6,280 nucleotides of DNA from contig DTXR01000276.1 of NCBI GenBank assembly GCA_012962365.1, positions 1 through 6,280 on the forward strand, read 5' to 3'. A program made the position numbers and the translations under genes. Positions within the stretch are counted from its first letter, which is position 1; the number at the start of each line of letters is the position of its first letter. Below the pieces are notes generated by a model. It was not told where the DNA came from and did not search any database. It worked only from the letters and a program-made list of their open reading frames with translations. Source of the stretch: Chromatiaceae bacterium (lineage in GTDB: Bacteria; Pseudomonadota; Gammaproteobacteria; Chromatiales; Chromatiaceae). Shown here one piece after another: positions 1-6,280 of the stretch.

Positions 1-319
1 CCTCGAGATGCAACTGGTCACCGGGAAGCACTTGCCGCTTGAAGCGGGCCTTATCCACGCCGGCAAGAAGATAGATGAGCTCATTGTCATCCGCTTCGGA
101 TTCCATGGCCAGCAGGCAGGTGGCCTGAGCAAGGGCCTCCACGATCAACACCCCCGGCATGACAGGCTTGCCGGGAAAATGGCCCTGAAAAAAAGGCTCA
201 TTCATGCTCACGTTCTTCAGCGCAAGCAGACGCTCCCCCGGTTGGCATTCCAGCACCCGATCCACCAGCAGGAAAGGATAGCGATGCGGGAGGCGTTGCA
301 AAATACGACTGATGTCCAT
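1..319 (-). CDS. fabZ: (3R)-hydroxyacyl-ACP dehydratase FabZ, N-terminal part (3' end outside window)
   Basis: FabZ removes water from (3R)-hydroxyacyl-ACP to give trans-2-enoyl-ACP in fatty-acid elongation. It competes with lipid A enzymes for the same hydroxyacyl-ACP pool, which explains its place beside lpxD. The 106 visible residues begin [20 protein letters not shown], a typical start. They include the hot-dog core motif [20 protein letters not shown] with His47 and Glu61, spaced as the catalytic H54/E68 pair of E. coli. [15 protein letters not shown] follows at the window edge. About 40 residues remain outside. The ATG at 319 gives the family-like MDI N-terminus but has a poor ribosome site. 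An in-frame TTG at 328 lies 6 bases after GGAG (335-338) and would add three residues, so the start is not settled. This open frame has no stop codon within the window. Confidence 0.96.
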   Translation of the reverse strand, partial: MDISRILQRLPHRYPFLLVDRVLECQPGERLLALKNVSMNEPFFQGHFPGKPVMPGVLIVEALAQATCLLAMESEADDNELIYLLAGVDKARFKRQVLPGDQLHLE

Positions 320-407
320 GGTATCCAAAGCAATCTCCAGATTGAGTTTCCAAAACCTGAGCCTGCGGGTTTCGCGGCATCAGGCAAACACCAGGCACAG
401 TCCTGGT
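320..407 (-). other. lpxD-fabZ intergenic spacer
   Basis: This 88-base gap contains the hairpin at its upstream end. A GGAG (335-338) sits near the fabZ start. I see no clear -35/-10 pair and no small open reading frame worth calling. fabZ is most simply read from the same transcript as lpxD. Confidence 0.5.
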
Positions 408-409
408 TT
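386..409 (-). other. Inverted repeat (hairpin) directly after lpxD
   Basis: On the minus strand ACCAGG (402-407) and CCTGGT (390-395) form a perfect 6-bp stem around a 6-base loop. Allowing one bulged G, three more A-T pairs extend it over bases 386-409, which includes two bases of the lpxD stop codon. Only three T residues follow the stem, so it is not a convincing intrinsic terminator. It could be an mRNA processing or stability element, or a chance pairing. Confidence 0.45.
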
Positions 410-1460
410 ATTCTTCGATAGTGTCCGGTTTATCCTGCAACTCAGCCAGCGACTTTTCCAAAGCCTTGAGGCGACGTGCCATGTTGTCCAACTGCTTGAT
501 CCTGGCCATGTTTTTCTGCCATGTCTTGTGTGGCATCGCCAACACCCCCCCCGTATAAACACCGGGTTCCCGCAGGGAACGGCTGACGACGCTGGCGCCG
601 GAAACGTGCACGCCGTCCGCCAATTCGATATGACCAACAACACCGACACCGCCGGCCAGGGTACAGCCCGCGCCGATACGGGTCGATCCGGCTATTCCCG
701 TGCAGGCGGCAATGGCGGTATTTTCCCCAATTTCCACGTTGTGGGCCACCTGGATCTGGTTGTCCAGCTTCACGCCATCATGTATCACGGTGTCGTGTAT
801 GGCGCCGCGGTCGATGGTGGTATTCGCGCCCACCTCCACATTGTCACCCAGTACCACGCTGCCCAACTGGGCAACTTTTTCCCAGCGCCCCTCATCATTG
901 GCCAGACCAAAACCATCTGAACCGATTACGGCCCCAGGATGTACTAGGCAGTTTTTGCCGATACGCACACCATCCATCAACACCACAGAAGCGAGCAACC
1001 GGGAACCTTCACCCAGCATCACATTCCGACCGATGACACAGTTTGGCCCCACGTAGGCATTGGCTGCAATGTGGCTGCCGGCGCCAATAACGGTGCCTGC
1101 GGCAACCAGCGCATCCGGGTCGATACGGGCATCTGCGTCGATACTGGCACGTTCATGCACGCCTTTTCCGGCATTCTGATCAGCCGCGAAACAGTGCGTG
1201 ACCCTGGCCCAGGCTAGATAGGGGTTATCCGTCAGCAAGGCGCTGACCGGGCAATCCTTGGCATCAGATGGCCGAAGGATTACCGCAGATGCCCCGGTAT
1301 TCTCGAGGTATCTGCGGTATCTGGGGTTGCTGAAAAAGCTGATCTGGCCAGATGATGCATTGTTCAGGGTTTCCACCCCGTGAATACGGCAGCTGGCATC
1401 ACCCTGCAACTCGGCACCGCAACACTCCGCAAGTTCGGCAAGGGTGAAGGATGCAGACAT
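408..1460 (-). CDS. lpxD: UDP-3-O-(3-hydroxyacyl)glucosamine N-acyltransferase
   Basis: LpxD transfers a beta-hydroxyacyl chain from acyl carrier protein to the 2-amino group of UDP-3-O-acylglucosamine, the third step of lipid A synthesis, in the cytoplasm as a homotrimer. The 350-residue protein (E. coli: 341) has the N-terminal uridine-binding domain with SFFSNPRYRRYL at 41-52. A left-handed beta-helix of hexapeptide repeats follows (about 104-295, many [IV]G steps). The C-terminal helix is Lys/Glu rich (about 312-342). The catalytic histidine is His240 in QVAHNVEIG, matching H239 of E. coli. His277 in VVGHIEL occupies the place of a second conserved histidine. The ATG at 1460 is 16 bases after skp with only a weak CCGGG upstream, so translation may depend on skp. 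TAA stop at 408-410, immediately followed by a hairpin. Acyl-chain length preference cannot be read from the sequence. Confidence 0.97.
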   Translation of the reverse strand: MSASFTLAELAECCGAELQGDASCRIHGVETLNNASSGQISFFSNPRYRRYLENTGASAVILRPSDAKDCPVSALLTDNPYLAWARVTHCFAADQNAGKGVHERASIDADARIDPDALVAAGTVIGAGSHIAANAYVGPNCVIGRNVMLGEGSRLLASVVLMDGVRIGKNCLVHPGAVIGSDGFGLANDEGRWEKVAQLGSVVLGDNVEVGANTTIDRGAIHDTVIHDGVKLDNQIQVAHNVEIGENTAIAACTGIAGSTRIGAGCTLAGGVGVVGHIELADGVHVSGASVVSRSLREPGVYTGGVLAMPHKTWQKNMARIKQLDNMARRLKALEKSLAELQDKPDTIEE

Positions 1461-1476
1461 CGCCCGGCTGGATCCG

Positions 1477-1980
1477 TTACTTTTTCAGTTCCTTGAGCAC
1501 TTGCTTGGTGATATTGACCTTGTCATTTGCCCATACCACGCCGCTTTCCAGCACCAGGTCGTAACCGCCTCTCTTGGCAACTTTGACGATAACTTCGGCA
1601 ATCACCTTGCGCAATTTACCCAGCTCTTCGTTCTGACGCAGAGCCAGGTCTTCCTGGAATTCACTCTGGGCATTTTTCAGTTTGCGGGTGCGGGCGATGA
1701 TATCGCGCTCCAGCCGCTTGACTTCGGCATCGCTCATGATGGAGCCATCACGCTGCAGCTTTTCTTTCAGTTTCTTGAGCTTTTTCTGCTCTGAAACCAG
1801 TTGGTCATCACGCTTCGAGAACTCCTTGCGGATCTTTTCCTTGACTGCCTTTACCTGGGGCGATTCCTGCAGCACCTTACCTACCTCGACATAGGCAATC
1901 TTGGTTGCAGAAACGGCTGCACCACTCAGGGTGACAAGAAACAACGCCAACAGGCTAAACAGGGTGATTTTTTTCAACAC
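1477..1980 (-). CDS. skp: Skp/OmpH periplasmic chaperone
   Basis: Skp is a trimeric periplasmic chaperone that holds unfolded outer-membrane proteins in a tentacled cavity and hands them to the BAM complex. The 167-residue precursor has a signal peptide with a lysine-containing start, a hydrophobic core and an AVSA/T cleavage site (after residue 25). The mature protein is about 142 residues, as in E. coli (141). The beta-strand TKIAYVEVGKVLQESP (26-41) matches the family N-terminus. The charged helical hairpin spans about 42-135, rich in Lys, Glu and Gln, and forms the tentacle. GYDLVLESGVVWAN (139-152) supplies the body strands that complete the trimer interface. The start codon is GTG (1978-1980), chosen by its AGGAG site at 8-base spacing; a TTG follows immediately. 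It begins 11 bases after bamA and ends 16 bases before lpxD, the usual gammaproteobacterial setting. Confidence 0.96.
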   Translation of the reverse strand: MLKKITLFSLLALFLVTLSGAAVSATKIAYVEVGKVLQESPQVKAVKEKIRKEFSKRDDQLVSEQKKLKKLKEKLQRDGSIMSDAEVKRLERDIIARTRKLKNAQSEFQEDLALRQNEELGKLRKVIAEVIVKVAKRGGYDLVLESGVVWANDKVNITKQVLKELKK

Positions 1981-1988
1981 GTTCTACA

Positions 1989-1993
1989 CTCCT
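1989..1993 (-). promoter_or_regulatory. Ribosome binding site of skp, overlapping the bamA stop
   Basis: AGGAG on the minus strand lies 8 bases before the GTG start at 1980. It shares bases with the bamA TAG stop codon (1992-1994). This site decides the start of skp, since no ATG is available near the signal peptide. It also suggests that ribosomes finishing bamA help initiation on skp. Confidence 0.75.
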
Positions 1994-4268
1994 AAAAAAC
2001 TGATCCAAAACTAAACTGAAAGTTTTCCACATCATCATAACTCTTGTCGTTCAGTGGAACACCGTAACTGAGCGTCATCGCTCCCATGGGCGACAACCAG
2101 GTCGCACCTACTCCGACAGAATAACGAATTTCATCGAATTCTACCCGGTCTTGAAACACATTGCCCGCATCCAGGAACACAGACATGCGAACCGTGGACT
2201 CCAATTGCTCAAACGGCGGCGGGGAATACAGCTCCAGCCCGCCCACGAGCTTGATATTGCCGCCAAGGGGATCACCGGTGGAATCACTGGGCCCAAGGGT
2301 GTTGTTCTTGAAACCGCGTACGGTCTTATCCCCGCCCGCAAAATAGTTCTCGAAAAAAGGCAGCATATGGGTTTTGCCATAGCTGTCGCCATAACCCAGG
2401 CTGGCTCTGCCTGAAAACACGAACCTTTTGTAGAGAGGCACAAACTGACGGTATCTGTAGGACAGTTTGTAGAACTGCAGATCGCTGCCCGGGATCGTTG
2501 CCACTGCGGAAAAGGATTGCGCCGTACCCGCTGTGGGGAAAATGGCACTGTCACGGGAATCATGGCTCCAGCTGCCGGTGAGCTTGAAATTCAGATAACT
2601 GTCGCCTTCCTGTCTCACGAAATCGACGATTTCCAGGGGGGGCAGGCTACCCAGTGTGAGGTCGGTATTCTCGATGGCGAATTTCATCCGGATGCGATTG
2701 AAATCACTGATGGGCACGCCATAGTTCACCGATGCTTCCGATACATCTGTCAGATAATCCGAGATATTGAGTTCGTTGTAATCCGTTTCCTGATAGCTGA
2801 GATTGAAACCACGGCTGATGCCGTTGATGGTCGCGTAAGGGTTGAAATAAGACAGTTGATATCGGGTGTTATAGGCACTGGTGTTGGCGGCAAGCGTCAC
2901 TTTCTTGCCGGTTCCCAAAAAATTGTCTTCGGTAATACTGGCTGAAAAACTGATGCCCTGATCCCCGGAATAGCCCAAACCGCCCGCGAGGGATCCGGAA
3001 GGCTTCTCCTTCACTGTCACCAGCACGTCCGTCATATCCGTGGAACCGGGAACGGTTGGGGTTTCTATCGTGACATCATCGAAAAAACCCAGCCGACGCA
3101 AACGTTCCCTGGAAAGGGTCAGTTTGCTGTTGGACATCCAGGTGTTTTCCATCTGGCGCATTTCCCGACGAATCACCCGATCCCGGGTCCGCGTGTTGCC
3201 CTTGACATCGATACGACGCACATAGACACGCTTACCCGGATCCATGAAATAGGTAATGGAAACCGTCCGGTTCTCCTCGTCGATCTCCGGAATATGATTG
3301 ACGTTGGCGAAGGCATAGCCCATTTCCGAAAGTTTGTCGGTAATCCTGTCCGTGCTGTCCACCACCTTGCGACGTGAGAAAGGCTCTCCCCGGCGCAGAT
3401 GGATCAGCGGAAAATACTCTTCGGCATCGACGATAAGCTGGCCGGTGATTTTCACATCGGCAATGGTATATATATCGCCTTCATCCACATTGATGGTGAT
3501 GAAAATGCCCTTCTTGTCCGGGCTGATGGTCACCTGGGTGGAGTCCACGTTGAATTTCAGGTAGCCACGATCAAGATAGAAAGACTTGATCAGCTCCAGG
3601 TCGCCCGCGAGTTTCTGGCGCGAATATTGGTCTTCCTTGGTGAACCAGGCAAACCAGCCCCCAACCCTGGACTGAAAACCCGTCATCAGATCCTCATCCG
3701 GAAACGTCTTGTTGCCGATAATATTGATGCCACGGATACGCGCCGTATCGCCTTCCCGGATCTTGATATTTACCGCCACCCGGTTCCTTTCCAACGGCGT
3801 GACCTCAGTTTGCAGCTGCACGCCATATTTTCCGCTGTTGAAGAACTGGCGCCGCAGCTCCTGCTCGATCTTGTCCAGCACGGATCGATTGAAAGTTCGT
3901 CCTTCCGCCAGGCCAATATCCGCGAGGCCTTTCTGCAGGTCGTCGGTCTTGATGGACTTGTTCCCTGTGATCTCGATCTGGGCGATGGCAGGGCGCTCCT
4001 GCACGACGATATTGAGCACCTGCCCGTCCCGTTCCAGGCGCACATCCTTGAAAAATCCGGTTTTGTACAGTGCGCGTATGATGGCGGGAACAGTTTTCCT
4101 ATCGATGGTATCTCCAGGCTTTACGGGAAGATAATTGAACACAGTACCCGCAGAAATGCGCTGCAGACCTTCTACCCGAATGTCTTTAGCAACAAAGGAA
4201 TCCGCTGCAGCGGGAACCGCCAGCGTCAGGACAAACAAACTCGCAAAGATGTATCGGGCCAAGCGCAT
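1992..4268 (-). CDS. bamA: BamA, outer-membrane protein assembly factor (Omp85 family)
   Basis: BamA is the core of the BAM complex, which folds and inserts beta-barrel proteins into the outer membrane. The 758-residue precursor has a signal peptide (residues 1-22, cleavage predicted in VPAAA/DSF). Five POTRA domains follow, at about 24-93, 94-174, 177-265, 268-345 and 348-423. The C-terminal 16-strand barrel runs from about 426 to 758. Diagnostic features are the VRGF motif of loop 6 (650-653), the strand FLDAGNVF (698-705) and a final strand ending in phenylalanine, which resembles the beta-signal. The protein is shorter than the E. coli one (810), mainly because barrel loops are shorter, and I see no cysteine in it. 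The start is the ATG at 4268, which yields a textbook signal peptide although the ribosome site is weak. The TAG stop (1992-1994) overlaps the skp ribosome site. The skp neighbour, a chaperone that delivers clients to BamA, agrees with the call. Confidence 0.98.
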   Translation of the reverse strand: MRLARYIFASLFVLTLAVPAAADSFVAKDIRVEGLQRISAGTVFNYLPVKPGDTIDRKTVPAIIRALYKTGFFKDVRLERDGQVLNIVVQERPAIAQIEITGNKSIKTDDLQKGLADIGLAEGRTFNRSVLDKIEQELRRQFFNSGKYGVQLQTEVTPLERNRVAVNIKIREGDTARIRGINIIGNKTFPDEDLMTGFQSRVGGWFAWFTKEDQYSRQKLAGDLELIKSFYLDRGYLKFNVDSTQVTISPDKKGIFITINVDEGDIYTIADVKITGQLIVDAEEYFPLIHLRRGEPFSRRKVVDSTDRITDKLSEMGYAFANVNHIPEIDEENRTVSITYFMDPGKRVYVRRIDVKGNTRTRDRVIRREMRQMENTWMSNSKLTLSRERLRRLGFFDDVTIETPTVPGSTDMTDVLVTVKEKPSGSLAGGLGYSGDQGISFSASITEDNFLGTGKKVTLAANTSAYNTRYQLSYFNPYATINGISRGFNLSYQETDYNELNISDYLTDVSEASVNYGVPISDFNRIRMKFAIENTDLTLGSLPPLEIVDFVRQEGDSYLNFKLTGSWSHDSRDSAIFPTAGTAQSFSAVATIPGSDLQFYKLSYRYRQFVPLYKRFVFSGRASLGYGDSYGKTHMLPFFENYFAGGDKTVRGFKNNTLGPSDSTGDPLGGNIKLVGGLELYSPPPFEQLESTVRMSVFLDAGNVFQDRVEFDEIRYSVGVGATWLSPMGAMTLSYGVPLNDKSYDDVENFQFSFGSVF

Positions 4269-4376
4269 AATGTACCGGTGGTTATCCCACTTTTTTAGTG
4301 ATGCCGTATTATATAGGCTGACCTGGAAATTGCATCCAAATCCGCTGTTTTTTCGAGGCCTGCCGGATTGCCGTAT
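4269..4376 (-). other. rseP-bamA intergenic spacer, probable bamA leader
   Basis: This 108-base gap is the longest non-coding stretch in the window. It holds the candidate promoter described separately. Near the bamA start it also has a short inverted repeat, GTGG-GATAA-CCAC on the minus strand (4278-4290). No GC-rich stem followed by a T-run was found, so there is no intrinsic terminator for rseP, and read-through into bamA is expected. No good Shine-Dalgarno sequence precedes the bamA ATG; the nearest purine-rich stretch, GTGGGATAA, lies too far upstream and partly inside the inverted repeat. Confidence 0.6.
4302..4336 (-). promoter_or_regulatory. Candidate sigma70-type promoter for bamA
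   Basis: Read on the minus strand, the rseP-bamA spacer contains a perfect TATAAT at 4308-4313. A start near A4302 would give a leader of about 34 bases before the bamA ATG. The -35 position is poor: at 17-base spacing the hexamer is GATGCA (4331-4336), matching TTGACA at only two positions. A better-looking TTGGAT (4334-4339) would need a 20-base spacer. No clear sigma-E -35 (GGAACTT-like) was seen in the spacer. An internal promoter before bamA would fit the need for high BamA/Skp output, but this rests on the -10 element alone. Confidence 0.38.
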
Positions 4377-5744
4377 TTACCCGCCAAGACGGGCAATATC
4401 CTGGTAGAAAACCAGCGCCATCAGGCTCAGCAACAGCGCCAGCCCCACCTGTTGGCCTCTGAGCATGAACTGCTCGGACGGGGGCTTGCCGGTAACCGCT
4501 TCGATCAGGAAATAAAACAGATGCCCGCCGTCCAGAACCGGCACCGGCAACAGGTTGAATACTCCCAGACTGATGCTGATGATCGCCAGCAGTTTCAGGA
4601 AATAGACCAGCCCCGCATCCACAGCGCTGCCTGCGGCGCTGGCCATGGTAATCGGCCCTCCCAGGTTCTTCAGTGACGCCTGGCCGCTGACGATGCGCCA
4701 CATAACCTTGAGCGTCAGGGCGGAAAAATCCCAGGTCTTTACAACCGCTGCAGGCAATGCATCAAGGATACCCATGGAATACTGCACCCGATAACGGTCC
4801 CACAACTCGGGATCTGCCTGGTTGGCGGCGCCAATGCGACCGATGGCTTTTCCATCCACTTCTATGGCTTCCGGGATAAGCTCCATGGCTTTCAGTTGAC
4901 CGGCTCGCTCCACCGTGAGTTGCATGGGGATCAGGGGACGCTTGCGCACGTATTCGACCCATTGCAACCAGCTTTCAATGGATACAGCATCCACTTCGAC
5001 AATGCGGTCGCCGGGTTGCAGGCCTGCCTTTTCTGCCGGTTGATCCGGCAGTACCTTCCCGATGACAGGAGGTACTGTGGGCAAATCCGGCTTAACGCCA
5101 AGGGCGCTCAGAGGGTCCTTGATCTCTGCCAGATCACCGATGGCATCGAATGCCAGCACATGTTTCTGCAGACGTTCACCCTCGCCACGGGCTTCGATAA
5201 TAATCTCATTTCCACCAGCCGATGCAGACGCGAACTGGTACAGCATTTGGCTCCAGGTAGGGGTGGGCTTGCCGTTGATGCGCAGAATTTCCTCGCCGGG
5301 GACAATGCCCGCCTCCGCAGCAGGAGAATCGGCGGTCACTTCCCCGATGATGGGCCGCAACCCGGTTTCCCCCAATACCAGCACCACCCAGAACAGCAAT
5401 ACCGCAAAAACCAAATTGAAAACCGGGCCTGCCAGCACCACCGCAGTCCTCACCCACAGAGGCTGCCGGTTGAAGGCGCGATTCACTTCTTCTTCCGGCA
5501 CCTTGGCTTCACGCTCATCCAGCATCTTCACATAACCGCCCAGGGGAACGGCGGCCAGAACATATTCCGTATCGTCGTTCTTGCGACGCCAGGTCAGCAA
5601 TGGCTTGCCGAAACCGACGGAAAAGCGCAGCACTTTGATACCCAGCTTGCGCGCCACCCAGAAGTGCCCGAACTCATGCACTGTGACCAGGATGCCGATG
5701 GCGAGAATGAAGCCGAAGATACTGTTTGCGAAGGTTTCTAACAT
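4377..5744 (-). CDS. rseP: RseP/MucP site-2 intramembrane zinc metalloprotease
   Basis: RseP cuts membrane-embedded anti-sigma factors (RseA/MucA type) after a first periplasmic cleavage, releasing the envelope-stress sigma factor. It can also clear remnant signal peptides from the inner membrane. The 455-residue protein (E. coli: 450) has the zinc motif HEFGH at residues 23-27 in the first membrane helix and the third metal ligand in [11 protein letters not shown] (Asp405). A likely membrane-associated loop, [14 protein letters not shown], lies at 61-74. Two PDZ domains follow, at about 126-207 and 222-295. Further membrane segments are predicted near 98-125, 375-398 and 428-448. I chose the ATG at 5744 because [12 protein letters not shown] matches the family N-terminus and a GGGG (5755-5758) lies 10 bases upstream. 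An in-frame ATG at 5762 would add six residues deeper inside dxr and is less likely. TAA stop at 4377-4379. All expected catalytic residues are present. Confidence 0.97.
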   Translation of the reverse strand: MLETFANSIFGFILAIGILVTVHEFGHFWVARKLGIKVLRFSVGFGKPLLTWRRKNDDTEYVLAAVPLGGYVKMLDEREAKVPEEEVNRAFNRQPLWVRTAVVLAGPVFNLVFAVLLFWVVLVLGETGLRPIIGEVTADSPAAEAGIVPGEEILRINGKPTPTWSQMLYQFASASAGGNEIIIEARGEGERLQKHVLAFDAIGDLAEIKDPLSALGVKPDLPTVPPVIGKVLPDQPAEKAGLQPGDRIVEVDAVSIESWLQWVEYVRKRPLIPMQLTVERAGQLKAMELIPEAIEVDGKAIGRIGAANQADPELWDRYRVQYSMGILDALPAAVVKTWDFSALTLKVMWRIVSGQASLKNLGGPITMASAAGSAVDAGLVYFLKLLAIISISLGVFNLLPVPVLDGGHLFYFLIEAVTGKPPSEQFMLRGQQVGLALLLSLMALVFYQDIARLGG

Positions 5745-6280
5745 GTTTCTGTGACCCCGCATGCCACCAATCGTTCCGCGGCATCCCTTGCCCGGCGATC
5801 AGCCGACAGAAGAACGGCAAGATCCGTTACAGACTCAGCTTCGAGGCTATTCATGGTGTTTTCGATGATCTGCGGAATTTGCACGAAGCTGCATTTTCCA
5901 TCCAGGAAAGCCGCCACCGCCACTTCGTTGGCGGCATTCAGGATCACAGGCATGCTGCCACCCTCCTCAATAGCACGAAAAGCCAGCGCCAGGCAGGGGA
6001 AACGCTCCAGGTCCGGCTCCTCGAAATCCAGATGCGCCACGTCGAACAGATCGAGGCTATCGACACCGGATTCGATCCGTTCCGGCCAGGCCAGGGCATG
6101 CGCGATGGGGGTGCGCATATCCGGATTGCCCAGCTGAGCCAGCACCGACCCGTCCACGTATTCCACCATGGAATGAATCACGCTCTGGGGGTGTACCACC
6201 ACCTGAATCCTGTCCGGCGCGGCATCGAACAGCCAGTGGGCCTCGATGACTTCCAGCCCCTTGTTCATCATGGTGGCGGA
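5738..6280 (-). CDS. dxr: 1-deoxy-D-xylulose 5-phosphate reductoisomerase, C-terminal part (5' end outside window)
   Basis: Dxr (IspC) makes 2-C-methyl-D-erythritol 4-phosphate from DXP using NADPH and a divalent metal. It is the committed step of the cytoplasmic MEP pathway, which supplies isoprenoids including undecaprenyl phosphate. The visible 180 residues open with [10 protein letters not shown], the substrate-binding motif whose Ser, Asn, Lys and Glu correspond to S222, N227, K228 and E231 of the E. coli enzyme. Next come [12 protein letters not shown] and [18 protein letters not shown], then [12 protein letters not shown] and the helical C-terminal domain. The NADPH-binding N-terminal half (roughly 220 residues by comparison with the family) lies beyond position 6280. 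The reading frame is intact to a TAG stop at 5738-5740. The last seven bases overlap the start of rseP, so translation of the two is probably coupled. Identity is very secure from the motifs; only the missing N-terminus is unseen. Confidence 0.98.
   Translation of the reverse strand, partial: SATMMNKGLEVIEAHWLFDAAPDRIQVVVHPQSVIHSMVEYVDGSVLAQLGNPDMRTPIAHALAWPERIESGVDSLDLFDVAHLDFEEPDLERFPCLALAFRAIEEGGSMPVILNAANEVAVAAFLDGKCSFVQIPQIIENTMNSLEAESVTDLAVLLSADRRARDAAERLVACGVTETC

Noticed and set aside
312..920. A 202-codon plus-strand open frame opposite lpxD
   Set aside because: Its residue pattern mirrors the hexapeptide-repeat codons of lpxD; no start context or homology-like motif is visible.
1041..1420. 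Possible repeat array in lpxD from periodic Gly/Ile/Ala codons
   Set aside because: The periodicity is the protein-level hexapeptide repeat of the left-handed beta-helix, not a DNA repeat or CRISPR; no identical direct repeats are seen.
3399..4298. A 299-codon open frame on the plus strand opposite bamA
   Set aside because: It is antisense to the well supported POTRA-coding part of bamA, its translation shows no recognisable domain or signal, and it is explained by codon bias of the opposite strand.
4330..4376. Intrinsic terminator after rseP, suggested by a run of A residues (minus strand) near 4341-4350
   Set aside because: There is no GC-rich stem immediately before it and the run is A, not T, on the transcribed strand.
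4896..5741. A 281-codon open frame on the plus strand opposite rseP
   Set aside because: The translation is rich in His, Gln and Arg, as expected for a shadow of a GC-biased gene; rseP on the other strand has all family motifs.
5745..5762. An upstream ATG (5762) as the rseP start
   Set aside because: It would add MRGHRN before the conserved MLETF start, extends deeper into dxr, and has a purine stretch only one base away from the ATG; the start at 5744 fits the family better.

Overview
This window is a contiguous stretch of the conserved envelope-biogenesis gene cluster of a gammaproteobacterium. All six genes lie on the minus strand and are read from right to left: dxr (3' part only), rseP, bamA, skp, lpxD, fabZ (5' part only). 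The order dxr-rseP-bamA-skp-lpxD-fabZ, with rseP directly after dxr, is the arrangement I know from Pseudomonas and many other gammaproteobacteria. In E. coli, uppS and cdsA sit between dxr and rseP. The proteins look like ordinary gammaproteobacterial orthologues. I cannot name the genus, and nothing in the window suggests horizontal transfer, a mobile element or a phage.

Layout: 5738-6280 holds the last 180 codons of dxr (isoprenoid precursor synthesis). It overlaps the start of rseP (4377-5744, intramembrane site-2 protease) by 7 bases. A spacer of about 108 bases follows (4269-4376), the largest in the window, with a candidate sigma70 -10 element. Then come bamA (1992-4268, outer-membrane protein insertase), skp (1477-1980, periplasmic chaperone; GTG start 11 bases after bamA), lpxD (408-1460, lipid A acyltransferase; 16-base gap) and, after an 88-base spacer with a small hairpin, fabZ (from 319 to beyond position 1).

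The genes form one functional theme. Dxr feeds the isoprenoid pathway that yields undecaprenyl phosphate. RseP relays envelope stress by cleaving anti-sigma factors. Skp carries unfolded outer-membrane proteins to BamA. LpxD and FabZ both use beta-hydroxyacyl-ACP: LpxD for lipid A, FabZ for fatty-acid elongation. The close packing suggests one polycistronic unit, possibly with an internal promoter before bamA. No intrinsic terminator, RNA gene, repeat array or insertion sequence was found. Long open frames on the plus strand are antisense shadows. I found no undescribed system here; the findings are small-scale observations on starts, spacers and protein variation.
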